Source: Schleiferiaceae bacterium
Lineage (GTDB): Bacteria; Bacteroidota; Bacteroidia; Flavobacteriales; Schleiferiaceae
Length of the DNA: 64,000 nucleotides
Assembly (NCBI GenBank): GCA_018402665.1
Contig: JAGYIN010000001.1
Span: 62,001 to 126,000, forward strand
Direction: 5' to 3'
The position numbers were made by a program, and so were the translations under genes. This document shows, one piece after another, positions 26,774-35,940 of this stretch. The stretch's first letter is position 1. Every line of letters begins with the position of its first letter. The notes beneath the pieces were generated by a model. It did not search any database. It was not told where the DNA came from and worked only from the letters and a program-made list of their open reading frames with translations.

Positions 26774-27809
26774 GTACGAAAGGTTTGAAATTTTGCAAAG
26801 GTCGTTCGACAAATAAATAGGTCATTGCTGAAACGCCCGCAGTGAGCGCAAGGTAGCTGAGCCAAGCGATTTCTGACGGCAATGCAAAAGATTTTACCCA
26901 CATTAATACGGGGATATGAAAAAGGTACATGCTAAAGGAAACCGCGCCTACCCATCGAAGAGGCTTCCAGCTCAAGATAGTGGACCATAATCCGGTTTTG
27001 AAGGAGGCGATGAGTGCGATGGACCAGAGTACGGCGGCGGGAACAAAGGTGCTGATGTTCGTGTAATCCTCTGCTTTCCAAGACCATATACTGAAGATCA
27101 GGAGTACTGCCCAGCCGGCGTATGTCGTGGCGGTAGATTGTGTGAGGGCGTTCCACGAATTGGGCCATAAACGTTCTATAAAAGCGACTACGGTCCCAAG
27201 CAGGAAGATATTTAGGAACCACAGGGTGCTGGTACCTGCCGGAATCCACCACAATACGAACAAATGTGAGCCTACCATAAGCACTATTAGGGCAGTGATA
27301 ATGGCATACGTATTCCAACGAAAAAGACGGTGAAAGACAAACAGCAATATGGGGCTGATGAGGTAATATTTAAATTCTACGGGGATGGACCAAAAGATGT
27401 GATCACCGCGCTGTAAGGCCAAATGCTGCCATACTTCCCGCCATTCGTAGATCACCACCTTGAGCCCACTGGCATTCGCCAACCTAAACACAACGAGCGC
27501 AAGGAAAAAGAGCGGGAAAATGCGCAAAATGCGACGGGAAATGTAATACAACCAGTAGTCCCACTGCGCGCGTTCTTGCTGAAACATTTTTATGATTTGA
27601 CGGTCCAGTAGGTAGGCCGACAGTACAAAAAACAGGTAGACGCCGAGCTTTCCTCTGATGAGTAAACTGTGGTCGCCAAAGGGGCCCAAGCCGTGGTTAT
27701 TTCCGTGACCGAAAACGACCATCAGTACCGCAAGACCGCGCAAGCCGTCCAGGGGTTTGTGGTGATCAGGATGTTGATCGTTTGGGAAAAAGGCTTGGAG
27801 CCAGCGCAT
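26742..27809 (-). CDS. Acyltransferase family 3 (OafA-like) membrane protein
   Basis: The 355-residue protein is a polytopic acyltransferase-3 enzyme. The signature is visible at the N-terminus (LDGLRGLAVLMVVFGHGNN, with the conserved His) and near residue 95 (RRILRIFPLFFLALV). These proteins O-acylate surface sugars using acyl-CoA. The gene abuts rocD (shared base at 27809) and overlaps the thioredoxin-like gene, so three minus-strand genes form a run. The acceptor is unknown. Confidence 0.9.
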   Translation of the reverse strand: MRWLQAFFPNDQHPDHHKPLDGLRGLAVLMVVFGHGNNHGLGPFGDHSLLIRGKLGVYLFFVLSAYLLDRQIIKMFQQERAQWDYWLYYISRRILRIFPLFFLALVVFRLANASGLKVVIYEWREVWQHLALQRGDHIFWSIPVEFKYYLISPILLFVFHRLFRWNTYAIITALIVLMVGSHLFVLWWIPAGTSTLWFLNIFLLGTVVAFIERLWPNSWNALTQSTATTYAGWAVLLIFSIWSWKAEDYTNISTFVPAAVLWSIALIASFKTGLWSTILSWKPLRWVGAVSFSMYLFHIPVLMWVKSFALPSEIAWLSYLALTAGVSAMTYLFVERPLQNFKPFVHGSAGTKPTS

Positions 27810-29074
27810 TACTTTTTAAAGTTGAGTAATGTGGTGCGGATGATGGCGATGCATTCGTCCAATTGGTCCTTTGTCATGACCAAAGGTGGTGCAAAACGAA
27901 TGATATTACCGTGCGTCGGTTTAGCCAACAACCCGTTATCTTTCAATGCAACACAAATATTCCAAGCGGTCGCACTGTCTGGAGTATCGTTGATGATAAT
28001 GGCGTTGAGAAGCCCCTTACCACGAACTTTAGTGACTAAGGTAGTCTCACTAATGATTTTATTCATCGCTGCACGGAAATGTTCACCCATGGCACGTGCA
28101 TGCGGAGCTAAACCTTCCTCCTTCACTACATCTAGGGCAGCCATGGCCACTTTCGCTGCAATAGGATTCCCACCAAAGGTAGAACCGTGCTGACCGGGCT
28201 TGATGACTTCCATAACAGGATCATCTGCCAGTACTGCACTGACGGGGTAAACCCCACCTGAAAGTGCCTTACCTAAAATGAGCAGGTCGGGTTTTGTATA
28301 GGTGGCGCCACGCTCACAGGTATTGCCACACGAACAATCACCACAAACAGCGAGCAACGAACCGGTGCGTGCAATCCCCGTTTGTACTTCATCTGCAATC
28401 AAAAGCACATTGCGCTCTTTACACAAGGCTGCAGCTTCTGCCATGAAATTCGCATCAGGAGTGTTGACCCCTGCTTCACCTTGAATGGGCTCCACAAGAA
28501 AACCTACTACGTTCTCATTCATTAGCGCGAAATTCAATGCCGCGATGTCGTTATAAGGAACCGTGACAAAACCGGAGGTATAAGGTCCAAAGTTGTTTCG
28601 GGCATCAGGATCGTCAGAGAAGGAAATGATGGTTGTGGTACGGCCGTGGAAATTGCCCTCACAGACTACAATGATCCCACTGTTTTCTGCAACACCTTTT
28701 TTCTCATAACCCCATTTGCGGGCAATTTTAAGCGCCGTCTCGACCGCTTCTGCCCCGGAATTCATGGGCAATATTTTATCAAACCCGAAGGTTTCACTCA
28801 TGTACTTCTCGTATTCTCCGAGCTTGCTGTTGTAGAACGCACGGGAGGTCAAGGTCAGCGTTTGCGCCTGCTCCACCATGGCACCCACAATCTTTGGATG
28901 GCAATGTCCCTGGTTCACTGCGCTGTAGGCCGATAAAAAATCATAGTACCGTTTGCCTTCCACATCCCAAACATACACGCCTTCACCTTTGTCGAGCACG
29001 ACCGGTAAGGGGTGGTAGTTGTGTGCGCCGTACTTTTCTTCGAGTGCCATTAAAGTTGCGGAGGTCTGAGCCAT
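27809..29074 (-). CDS. rocD: Ornithine aminotransferase
   Basis: OAT converts ornithine and 2-oxoglutarate to glutamate semialdehyde and glutamate with PLP. I use the ATG at 29074 (MAQTSATLMALEEKYGAHNY), which matches the family; the longer frame would collide with the divergent gene at 29175. The 421-residue protein has the PLP site (ADEVQTG; ILGKALSGG with the Schiff-base Lys) and GQHGSTFGGNP. A Cys-rich insertion, CGDCSCGNTCERG, lies just before the PLP lysine; similar insertions occur in other Bacteroidota OATs as far as I recall, and could bind a metal. Confidence 0.93.
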   Translation of the reverse strand: MAQTSATLMALEEKYGAHNYHPLPVVLDKGEGVYVWDVEGKRYYDFLSAYSAVNQGHCHPKIVGAMVEQAQTLTLTSRAFYNSKLGEYEKYMSETFGFDKILPMNSGAEAVETALKIARKWGYEKKGVAENSGIIVVCEGNFHGRTTTIISFSDDPDARNNFGPYTSGFVTVPYNDIAALNFALMNENVVGFLVEPIQGEAGVNTPDANFMAEAAALCKERNVLLIADEVQTGIARTGSLLAVCGDCSCGNTCERGATYTKPDLLILGKALSGGVYPVSAVLADDPVMEVIKPGQHGSTFGGNPIAAKVAMAALDVVKEEGLAPHARAMGEHFRAAMNKIISETTLVTKVRGKGLLNAIIINDTPDSATAWNICVALKDNGLLAKPTHGNIIRFAPPLVMTKDQLDECIAIIRTTLLNFKK

Positions 29075-29174
29075 AGTACTTTTGATTTTTGGGTTTCCAC
29101 AAATATAAGGGCTGAAATCGGGCCAATTAAGGGGAAAAGTAATAACTTCATAACCGCTTAATTCAAAAACCATT

Positions 29175-31205
29175 ATGAAAAAACTTTTACTCTCTTTTGC
29201 TACGCTCGCCTTTAGTCTCACGGCCAGTGCACAATACTACCACACAGCACCGGTGTCGGGATCTAACCCGAATAACGTGAATCAGGAAAACTCAGAATAT
29301 CCTGTGGGTAGCGGTCTTCCTACGGACTGGACGTCCATTTTAGGTGCTGCGCAGACTGCGGGGACGTATTCGAGCGTTCAGACGCTTCCCTTTACGTTTA
29401 AACTTCAAGGCTCTGCAATAGATTCTTTCCGTGTATCGAACACGGGTATTTTAACCTTTTCAAGAAAGGCAAACCCTGCAAATCATAGTGTGGGTTCGGC
29501 GGTAGCCATTACGAACTCCACCGTTCCGGATTCTTCAATTTGTATTTTGGGATTGAACGGTAGTGGATCAAACGACCAAGTCGCGCGCAAAACGTTTGGA
29601 ACGGCACCAAACCGCCAGGAATGGTTCCTATTCACCTCTTACAGCGTAACTGGAGCAGCGGGAAGTCACTGGAGCTACTGGTCTATCGTTTTGGAGGAAA
29701 CCACGAACAACATCTATATCGTGGATCAGCGCAATGCGGGGGTAACGCCTAGTTTTACCATAGGTGTACGTGTGAACAGTACGAATGTTTATGATCAAAT
29801 CAGCAGTGTAGGTAGTAATTCGACCAATGCGCCTGATTATTTAGACAACACGTACTACACCTTCATTCAAGGGGTGCAGCCGGATTATGAATTGGCAGGT
29901 GCCAGCTTAAACGTAAGCCCCTATTTAGGTCTTAACGTGGCTCCTTTTACCATTGCTGCAGACTTTACCAATAATGGTGCTCAGAATTTAACCAGCGCTA
30001 CATTTAACTATAGCGTGAATGGCTCTACGCCGATGACGTCGAGTTTATCGAGCATTAGTATTCCTAGTGGTTCCACAGGTATGCTTACTTCGGGAACGAC
30101 TTGGAACCCGTCAAGCACTGGATTGTACAACGTGAAAGCATGGTTGAGCGGTCTCAACGGAAGTAATGTTGATGCAAACACCGCAAACGATACCGTAAGT
30201 CTAGACATTCAGGTAGTGACTGCCTTAACTACACGCTACCCATTGTATGAGACCTTTACCTCTTCTACTTGTGGACCGTGTACACCGGCAAACGCAACCA
30301 TGGAAGCTGTTTTTGACGACAATCCAGGTGAACACAACTCCATAAAATACCAAATGAGCTGGCCAGGATCAGGCGATCCATACTACACTACTGAAGGTGG
30401 TGCGAGAAGAACGTTCTATGGCGTGAATTCTGTACCGCGTGTCGAGATTGACGGCGGATGGGATGGCAACGGTAATGGCGTAACACAAGCATTGTACGAT
30501 CAGTACCAAAACGTTCCTGCATTCGTTGAGATGAGTGCGACTTGGAGTCGTTTCACGAAAAGCATCGAAACCGAAGTAACCATTTCACCATTGGCGGACG
30601 TGACTTCGAACAACTTGAAGCTGTTTGCAGTGATTTATTCGCACCGCGATACGGCCAACGTTAAAACGAACGGAGAGACGGAATTCTTCAACGTTGTAAA
30701 GAAAATGCTGCCTAATGAAAATGGCGAGTCGTTGAGCGCATTGACTTCGGGCCAGAGTGTGACGAAAACGTTGAGCTACACGTTCAACGGTAATTACACG
30801 TTGCCTGCGAGTGCGCAAACCCCAGCGAACCTCAATACGCAACATACGGTCGAAGATTTCACCAATCTCGGTGTGATTCTTTGGGTTCAGGACATCGCTA
30901 CTAAAGAAGTATTGCAAAGTGTTGATGCGACCTACACTATAGGCCAATTCGAAGAATCACTTGCAAGTAAAATTAATGTATACCCTAACCCAACAAACGG
31001 CGACTTCTTTGTCGAAGGAAATTTCGAAGCAGCAGCAACATTGAAGTTGATGGATATGACAGGACGCACGCTTTACCAAGAGCAAGCAGATTTCACCGGT
31101 GGTCAGAAGGTTCAAATTTCCACGGAAGGTTTTGCCGCTGGAACGTACCTGTTGATCACAACGACAGAAGGTGCTTCTCATGCACAGCCTGTGATCGTGA
31201 AGTAA
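29175..31205 (+). CDS. Secreted Omp28-like protein with T9SS sorting domain
   Basis: The 676-residue protein has a signal peptide (KLLLSFATLAFSLTASAQ), a long beta-rich N-terminal half, an Omp28-like region with a thioredoxin-type CGPC motif (TFTSSTCGPCTPANATME, near residue 365), and a type A type IX secretion domain at the C-terminus (NVYPNPTNGDFFVEG; AAGTYLLITT). It should be exported by the T9SS and attached to the cell surface. The CGPC pair suggests a redox or disulfide role outside the cell, but this is untested. It is a single gene with a terminator after it. Confidence 0.9.
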   Translation: MKKLLLSFATLAFSLTASAQYYHTAPVSGSNPNNVNQENSEYPVGSGLPTDWTSILGAAQTAGTYSSVQTLPFTFKLQGSAIDSFRVSNTGILTFSRKANPANHSVGSAVAITNSTVPDSSICILGLNGSGSNDQVARKTFGTAPNRQEWFLFTSYSVTGAAGSHWSYWSIVLEETTNNIYIVDQRNAGVTPSFTIGVRVNSTNVYDQISSVGSNSTNAPDYLDNTYYTFIQGVQPDYELAGASLNVSPYLGLNVAPFTIAADFTNNGAQNLTSATFNYSVNGSTPMTSSLSSISIPSGSTGMLTSGTTWNPSSTGLYNVKAWLSGLNGSNVDANTANDTVSLDIQVVTALTTRYPLYETFTSSTCGPCTPANATMEAVFDDNPGEHNSIKYQMSWPGSGDPYYTTEGGARRTFYGVNSVPRVEIDGGWDGNGNGVTQALYDQYQNVPAFVEMSATWSRFTKSIETEVTISPLADVTSNNLKLFAVIYSHRDTANVKTNGETEFFNVVKKMLPNENGESLSALTSGQSVTKTLSYTFNGNYTLPASAQTPANLNTQHTVEDFTNLGVILWVQDIATKEVLQSVDATYTIGQFEESLASKINVYPNPTNGDFFVEGNFEAAATLKLMDMTGRTLYQEQADFTGGQKVQISTEGFAAGTYLLITTTEGASHAQPVIVK

Positions 31206-31238
31206 CCCGCTTTTTAAGCGTTTGAATATTGAGAAGCG

Positions 31239-31263
31239 GCCGAGAGGCGCCCCTCTCTTTATA
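31239..31263 (+). terminator. Probable terminator of the Omp28-like gene
   Basis: GAGAGG and CCTCTC form a 6-bp stem around CGCC and are followed by TTTAT. A second small hairpin (CGCTT/AAGCG) precedes it. The T run is short. Confidence 0.5.
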
Positions 31264-31280
31264 AACTATTTTTGCGCTCT

Positions 31281-32703
31281 ATGGCAGAAAGAGAAACCGC
31301 ATGGCGAACCTTGAGCAAGTGCAGCTCACGGATATAGGAAATAAAGGAAAAGCGGTGAGTAGACACGGCGAAAAGTTGTGTTTGTAAGCGGCGGGGTTCG
31401 GCGATGTCGTCGAGGTGCCAGGTGACAAAGAAGCGCCGAAACTACCTTGAGGGCAAGGTGGTGAAGGTAGATGTATTCAGTCCCACGATCGTGTGGAACC
31501 ACAGTGCGATTACTTTGGGTATGTGGCGGTTGCAAATGGCAGAATTTGAGCTATGAAAAGCAACTGGGCTACAAGGAAAAAAGTGCGCGAGAATTTGCGC
31601 AAAATTAGTCACGTCGTTCCAGGAAGGTTCCATCCCATACTTGGTAGCGAAGGAATACCGCTATAGAAATAAATTAAATTCAGTTTTACCGATAATAAAT
31701 GGCTGACCCAAGAGCAACTGGACAGTGGCGTGGATTTTCCCGAGCGCCGCGGTGCAGGATTTCACATTCCAGGTTTTTGGGATAAGGTCTTAGACATTGA
31801 TGAATGTTTGCTCTGAGTGAACCGTCTAATGCGATACGTAACTTTGTGCGCGATTGGGCCATCGAAAAAGACATGCCGTTTTTCAATGCACGCAGTCAAG
31901 AAGGTTGGTTGAGAACGTTGATGATTCGTGTTGCCAGCACCGGTGAGGTTTTAGTGGTGATTCAGTTCAAAGAAGAACATGCGGAGGCGCGCGAGGCGTT
32001 GCTGAAGGAATTGGACGAGAAATTCCCTGAAATCACAACCCTACAATACGTGATCAATACGAAACAAAACGACACCATCTACGACCAAGATATTATTACC
32101 TACAGCGGCCCTGGGTTTATTGAAGAAGCCATGCCGAAGTACAGTGGCGCGGGTGAATTGCGTTTTAAAATTGGTCCCAAGAGTTTTTACCAAACCAACC
32201 CTGAACAGGCCTACGAACTGTATAAGGTGGCACTGGATATGGCTGAGATTAAGAACGATGAGCTCGTGTTCGATTTATATACAGGTACAGGTACCATTGC
32301 ACTTTTCATGGCGGAGCAGGCACGCGAGGTGGTTGGTATAGAATTGATTCCTGAAGCCATTGAAGATGCGAAACTCAACGCCGCAAACAACCGTGTTGAA
32401 AATGCAACGTTCTACGCCGGGGATATGAAAGAGGTCTTTACTGCTGAATTCATTGCAAAACACGGGAAGCCGGATGTGTTGATCACGGACCCTCCGCGCG
32501 ACGGAATGCACGGCGATGTAGTTGCCTTACTTTTGGAATTAGAGATTCCTAGAATGGTCTATGTAAGTTGTAATTCCGCGACGCAGGCCCGCGATTTGGG
32601 TTTGTTGGCGGAGAAATACGAGGTCAAGCAAAGTCGTGCTGTGGATATGTTCCCGCAAACACATCATATAGAAAACGTTGTCCAATTGGTGCTAAAAGCC
32701 TAA
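31281..32703 (+). pseudogene. rlmD: 23S rRNA (uracil-1939) methyltransferase RlmD-like, 5' part frameshifted
   Basis: The stretch 31804-32703 is an intact frame with the C-terminal RlmD region, including the SAM site VFDLYTGTGTIALF, TDPPRDGMH and the catalytic YVSCNSATQARD. The missing N-terminal third lies in front of it in mixed frames: pieces matching the TRAM domain (GNKGKAVSRHGEK), a PQCDYFG segment that precedes the CGGC cluster motif, and YRNKLEFSF / ERRGAGFHIPGFWDKVLDID can be read by allowing about ten single-base indels between 31281 and 31808. Codon-level conservation between breaks is high, so sequencing error is as likely as decay. An ATG at 31281 and a TATTTTTG -7-like element at 31267-31274 fit a normal gene start. 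Confidence 0.85.
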
Positions 32704-32715
32704 TTTCACCCTATC

Positions 32716-33210
32716 ATGAGCAACACTACCGAAATACTCAACGCAACCGCCATCGAGCACAAGATCCAGCGCCTCGCGTGGGAACTGTACGACCGTCACC
32801 ACGACGCTACCGACTTGCACGTCGTGGGCATTAAGGATAACGGCTACTGGCTCGCGGAACAGCTGGTCACCCGCCTGCGCAACATTAGCGATATTAACAT
32901 TACGCTGCATGCGCTAGTGATGGATAAAGATGCTCCGGTACTGGAAGAAATGATTCTAGCTCTTCCTGAAGGCGGTGAATTTGCGTTGGTGGATGATGTG
33001 TTGAACAGCGGACGTACGCTACTCTGGGCGGTGATTAAGCTCATGAGTTTTCGTCCCCGCGTATTGAGTACTACGGTCCTGGTGGATCGCAGTCACAAGC
33101 GTTACCCGGTGAAGGCAGATTTAAAAGGATTGAGTTTGAGTACAACGCTCCAGGACACGGTCCAATTAAACGTGGTCAACGGCGTTGCCACCAACGTTCA
33201 GCTCGTCTAA
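32716..33210 (+). CDS. Phosphoribosyltransferase family protein
   Basis: The 164-residue type I phosphoribosyltransferase has the PRPP-binding loop FALVDDVLNSGRTL near residue 90, the signature also seen in PyrR and hypoxanthine-type enzymes. It starts 12 bases after rlmD and its stop touches the stop of the convergent aroK. It may be a PyrR-like uracil phosphoribosyltransferase/regulator, but base specificity cannot be told from the sequence. The reading frame is clean, in contrast to the surrounding stretch. Confidence 0.88.
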   Translation: MSNTTEILNATAIEHKIQRLAWELYDRHHDATDLHVVGIKDNGYWLAEQLVTRLRNISDINITLHALVMDKDAPVLEEMILALPEGGEFALVDDVLNSGRTLLWAVIKLMSFRPRVLSTTVLVDRSHKRYPVKADLKGLSLSTTLQDTVQLNVVNGVATNVQLV

Positions 33211-33705
33211 CTACCCTATGGCTTCGAGAACAGCTTCCACGGTTAGGGCATCACCCTTCACTCTGTGCTGGGCTAAACTGTAGAACGGGCGGCGCTCAAA
33301 GAGGTGTTTCGCTACGAATTCTGCGACATCGTCCTTATCTTTAATCAGCGGACGGTCCACGTCTTTTTCCAATCTACGGGCCAATTCCACCACACTCACG
33401 TCCAAAAAAACAGTCGTGCCTGCGGCATTCAAAGCCTCCATGTGATTGTAGAACACGGGCGTGCCACCGCCCAATGCAACCACCACATCTTCCTGACTTT
33501 CAGAGAGTAAACGCTCCAAAACGGTGTGCTCGACCTTTCTAAATGCCAATTCGCCCTTATCTTCCATAAAAGAAACAATGGACCTTCCAATCTCCGCTGT
33601 GATGCGCACATCTAAATCCACAAAGTCCACACCCAAGTGCTCGCTCAAGGCCTTACCCAGCGTGGTTTTCCCACTGCCCATATACCCTAAAAGAAAATAT
33701 CTCAT
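33211..33705 (-). CDS. aroK: Shikimate kinase
   Basis: Shikimate kinase phosphorylates shikimate in the aromatic amino acid pathway. The 164-residue protein has the P-loop LGYMGSGKTTLGKAL at the N-terminus, the VDFVDLDVRI shikimate-binding Asp block, FRKVEHTVL and ALGGGTPVF. It is convergent with the phosphoribosyltransferase gene (stops adjacent at 33210/33211). Confidence 0.95.
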   Translation of the reverse strand: MRYFLLGYMGSGKTTLGKALSEHLGVDFVDLDVRITAEIGRSIVSFMEDKGELAFRKVEHTVLERLLSESQEDVVVALGGGTPVFYNHMEALNAAGTTVFLDVSVVELARRLEKDVDRPLIKDKDDVAEFVAKHLFERRPFYSLAQHRVKGDALTVEAVLEAIG

Positions 33706-33790
33706 GGCCCAAATTTGTTGGTAATCAAAGGTATAAACCCTGCCCCAACTCGAAGCCTAAATATTCCTTTGATTTTTTTCGCCCACTTAG

Positions 33791-33820
33791 TTGGTAAAAA
33801 AGGAAACCTCTGTATATTTG
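33791..33820 (+). promoter_or_regulatory. Promoter of tRNA-Lys
   Basis: TTG at 33791-33793 and TATATTTG at 33813-33820 are separated by 19 bases and match the Bacteroidota -33/-7 consensus. The tRNA begins 25 bases downstream. The tRNA-Val gene has an identical arrangement. Confidence 0.8.
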
Positions 33821-33844
33821 CAGCCCGCAAAGCGGAATACGGTT

Positions 33845-33917
33845 GATCTCTTAGCTCAGTTGGTAGAGCAATACACTTTTAATGTATGGGTCCAGGGTTC
33901 GAGCCCCTGAGGGATCA
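33845..33917 (+). tRNA. tRNA-Lys (anticodon TTT)
   Basis: A 73-base cloverleaf: acceptor GATCTCT pairs with AGGGATC, D arm GCTC/GAGC, anticodon arm ATACA-CTTTTAA-TGTAT, and T arm CAGGG-TTCGAGC-CCCTG. All stems pair, with one G-U in the acceptor. CCA is not encoded. Confidence 0.96.
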
Positions 33918-33921
33918 CTAA

Positions 33922-33956
33922 GAGAAAGCCACCTCACCCAGGTGGTTTTCTTTTTT
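33922..33956 (+). terminator. Terminator after tRNA-Lys
   Basis: AAGCCACCT and AGGTGGTTT form a stem around CACCC and are followed by a T-rich run (33946-33956). Confidence 0.85.
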
Positions 33957-33992
33957 ACAGTCAGCGAACCCATGGAACGCAGGCTACACCGA

Positions 33993-34076
33993 GCCCAGGT
34001 GGTGAAATTGGTAGACACGCCATCTTGAGGGGGTGGTGCGAGTAATCGCGTGCAAGTTCGAATCTTGTTCTGGGCA
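33993..34076 (+). tRNA. tRNA-Leu (anticodon GAG)
   Basis: An 84-base class II tRNA with a long variable arm. Acceptor GCCCAGG pairs with TCTGGGC, the anticodon stem is CCATC / GGTGG with GAG in the loop, and the T arm holds GTTCGAATC. It lies beyond the terminator of tRNA-Lys, so it needs its own promoter, which I do not see clearly. Confidence 0.93.
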
Positions 34077-34114
34077 CTTAAGTTTTCTACAGGTCATTGC
34101 GTAGTTTTGCTGCA

Positions 34115-35044
34115 ATGAATGACCAACCCCAACCCAACACATCACAGGAACGCGCATCACTGCAAGTTCCTGCCGTTATGCGTCGCACAGCGCAAACCAC
34201 ACAACGCATTAGCACGGCGCTTGCCGCAAAGATTGCCTGGCGTTGGTTCCTCACACCTTACCCCTTTAAAATACCGAAACGTGAACGTCCCATGGAGGAA
34301 CGCTTCGGCGCTCCTGAGCACTTCACCCATCCCCGCGGCCTCACCTACCCGGTCTATACCTTAGGCACAGGCGCCAAACGTGTGCTTTCGTCCACGGCTG
34401 GGGCGGTAGATTCACTCAATTCACTGCCCTGCTCGACCACTGCGAAGCTCAAAACCCAAATTTCCTAGAAGAATACACCCTCATAGGGTTCAATGCCCTG
34501 CACACCGCGGCGCTTTCGGGGGTAAACGCACGATGATGCCCGAATTTGGCGAATGCATTCAGCAGATACACAGACGCTACGGTACATTCCACAGCATCAT
34601 CGCCCACAGTCTAGGTTGCAATGCAGCACTCTACGCACAAATGGAATGCGGCACCACGGCCGATCACCAAATCCTGATCGCCCCACCAGAGGACTGATCT
34701 CGGGCATGGTCGGACTCTTGCGGCGCAGTAAGGCTTCAATAAAAAGTCACAGCCGCATGATCTCCAACCTCAAAAAAATCCACGGTAAGGGACTTTGACG
34801 GCTACAGTGCCCTGGCCTCGCTGCCCGCAACACCATCCCTGCGCTCGTCTTCCATGATCTCAACGACAACGACACTCCCATCGCCATGGGACGCTCCGTT
34901 GGCGAGCAGCTCACCCAAGGCACCTTCATTGAAACCAAGGACTAGGACACCGCCGCATCCTCCGCGATCCACGAAGTCCTCCAGCAGATCTACCAGTTCC
35001 TCTTCACTGTAACCCTGAAGACATACCGCACCTGTTTGCGTTAA
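34115..35044 (+). pseudogene. Alpha/beta hydrolase, broken by several frameshifts
   Basis: Starting at ATG 34115 (MNDQPQPNTSQERASLQVPA) a reading frame of about 90 clean codons is followed by frame changes near 34384, 34510, 34690, 34740, 34790 and 34945. Joining the pieces gives an alpha/beta hydrolase of about 300 residues: oxyanion region VHGWGGRFTQF, nucleophile elbow IIAHSLGCNAALYAQ, FHDLNDNDTP with the acid, and a GLGHRRIL block with the His. The substrate is unknown. As with rlmD, the codons between breaks look well kept, so either recent loss or a poor consensus may explain this. Confidence 0.75.
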
Positions 35045-35052
35045 TCTCCTAC

Positions 35053-35520
35053 ATGAAAAAGGTTCTCTACATACTCACCACCACCCTGTTCCTCATAGCG
35101 CCAGGGCGGGAAACCAATTCTACTATGGAGCAGCGCCGACAGCCACCTCCTTCGGTTGAAAAAACCGAACAAGAATGGAAAGCTCAACTTTCTCTGAAGA
35201 ATACTTTGTTATCCGCGAGAAAGGAACCAGTCCCTACACCCGGAGCATACAATATGCACTTTGACGGCACCTCGCCCGTGCCGTGGATGCGACGCCCACT
35301 CTTCACTTCGGATTCAAAATTTGATTCGCACTGTGGTTGGCCATCCTTCGATCAGGGCATCGCTAAAGGCGCCATATTGGAGAAACTGGACAAAACCCAC
35401 GGCATGATACGCACCGAAATCGTGTGCGCGAGCTGCGGCTTGGTCACCTGGGCCATGTCTTCAACGACGACCCTACGGCGCAGGCCTGCGCTACTGTGTC
35501 AATAGCTAAGCATCGACTGG
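35053..35520 (+). pseudogene. msrB: Peptide methionine-R-sulfoxide reductase MsrB, frameshifted
   Basis: The frame starting at 35053 has a secretion-type N-terminus (KKVLYILTTTLFLI) and the MsrB domain: EQEWKAQLS, PLFTSDSKFDSHCGWPSFDQ, KLDKTHGMIRTEIVCASCG. Frame changes occur in the zinc-site region (the first CxxC is scrambled near 35280), at the GGHLGHVFNDDP block (near 35440) and before the catalytic Cys, where GLRYCVNS appears in another frame just before a stop at 35507. Intact MsrB repairs methionine-R-sulfoxide in oxidised proteins. All expected blocks are present in order but in three frames. Confidence 0.8.
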
Positions 35521-35641
35521 GACGAAGAGGGAAAAGGGAGAGTAAGTTTCTCAATGCCAGCGGGTTAAAAGACCACAAAATGCTGGCACCACCCACCCTG
35601 TAAAAAAATCGCCCCAATCCCAGCTTTTCACCAAAATCCAG

Positions 35642-35671
35642 TTGCAGAAATAGAATAAGAGTCTATATTTG
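35642..35671 (+). promoter_or_regulatory. Promoter of tRNA-Val
   Basis: TTG at 35642-35644, a 19-base spacer and TATATTTG at 35664-35671 match the Bacteroidota promoter consensus with the same spacing as the tRNA-Lys promoter. Confidence 0.78.
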
Positions 35672-35682
35672 CACCCGCTCGA

Positions 35683-35755
35683 GAACGATGCGCTCAGTTA
35701 GTTGAGCACCTGCCTTACAAGCAGGGGTCAGGGGGTTCGAATCCCTCATCGCCCA
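35683..35755 (+). tRNA. tRNA-Val (anticodon TAC), acceptor stem imperfect
   Basis: The D arm (GCTC/GAGC), anticodon arm (CCTGC-CTTACAA-GCAGG) and T arm (GGGGG-TTCGAAT-CCCTC) are normal and the anticodon is TAC. The 3' acceptor strand is ATCGCCC, but the 5' strand reads GAACGAT, which leaves two A-C mismatches where GGGCGAT is expected, and the usual T8 is G. The gene has a good promoter and a terminator, so the defects may be sequence errors. Confidence 0.8.
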
Positions 35756-35770
35756 CAACTAAAAAGAGAA

Positions 35771-35807
35771 AGAAAGCCATCCACGAAAGAAAGTGGAGTG
35801 GCTTTTT
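35771..35807 (+). terminator. Terminator after tRNA-Val
   Basis: AAAGCCATCCAC and GTGGAGTGGCTTT pair with one bulged base around GAAAGAAA and are followed by TTTT. Confidence 0.75.
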
Positions 35808-35940
35808 CGTTACGACATCGAGCAGAAGTTTACTTCAGCGAGACTGGCGGAAATGAAAAAAGCTAAACGCTGCGGAGCAGCGGATGCTTCTTTCTCTTTA
35901 GTTGAATACAAAGAACTTTTGATGAAGGGTTCTTTCGCCG

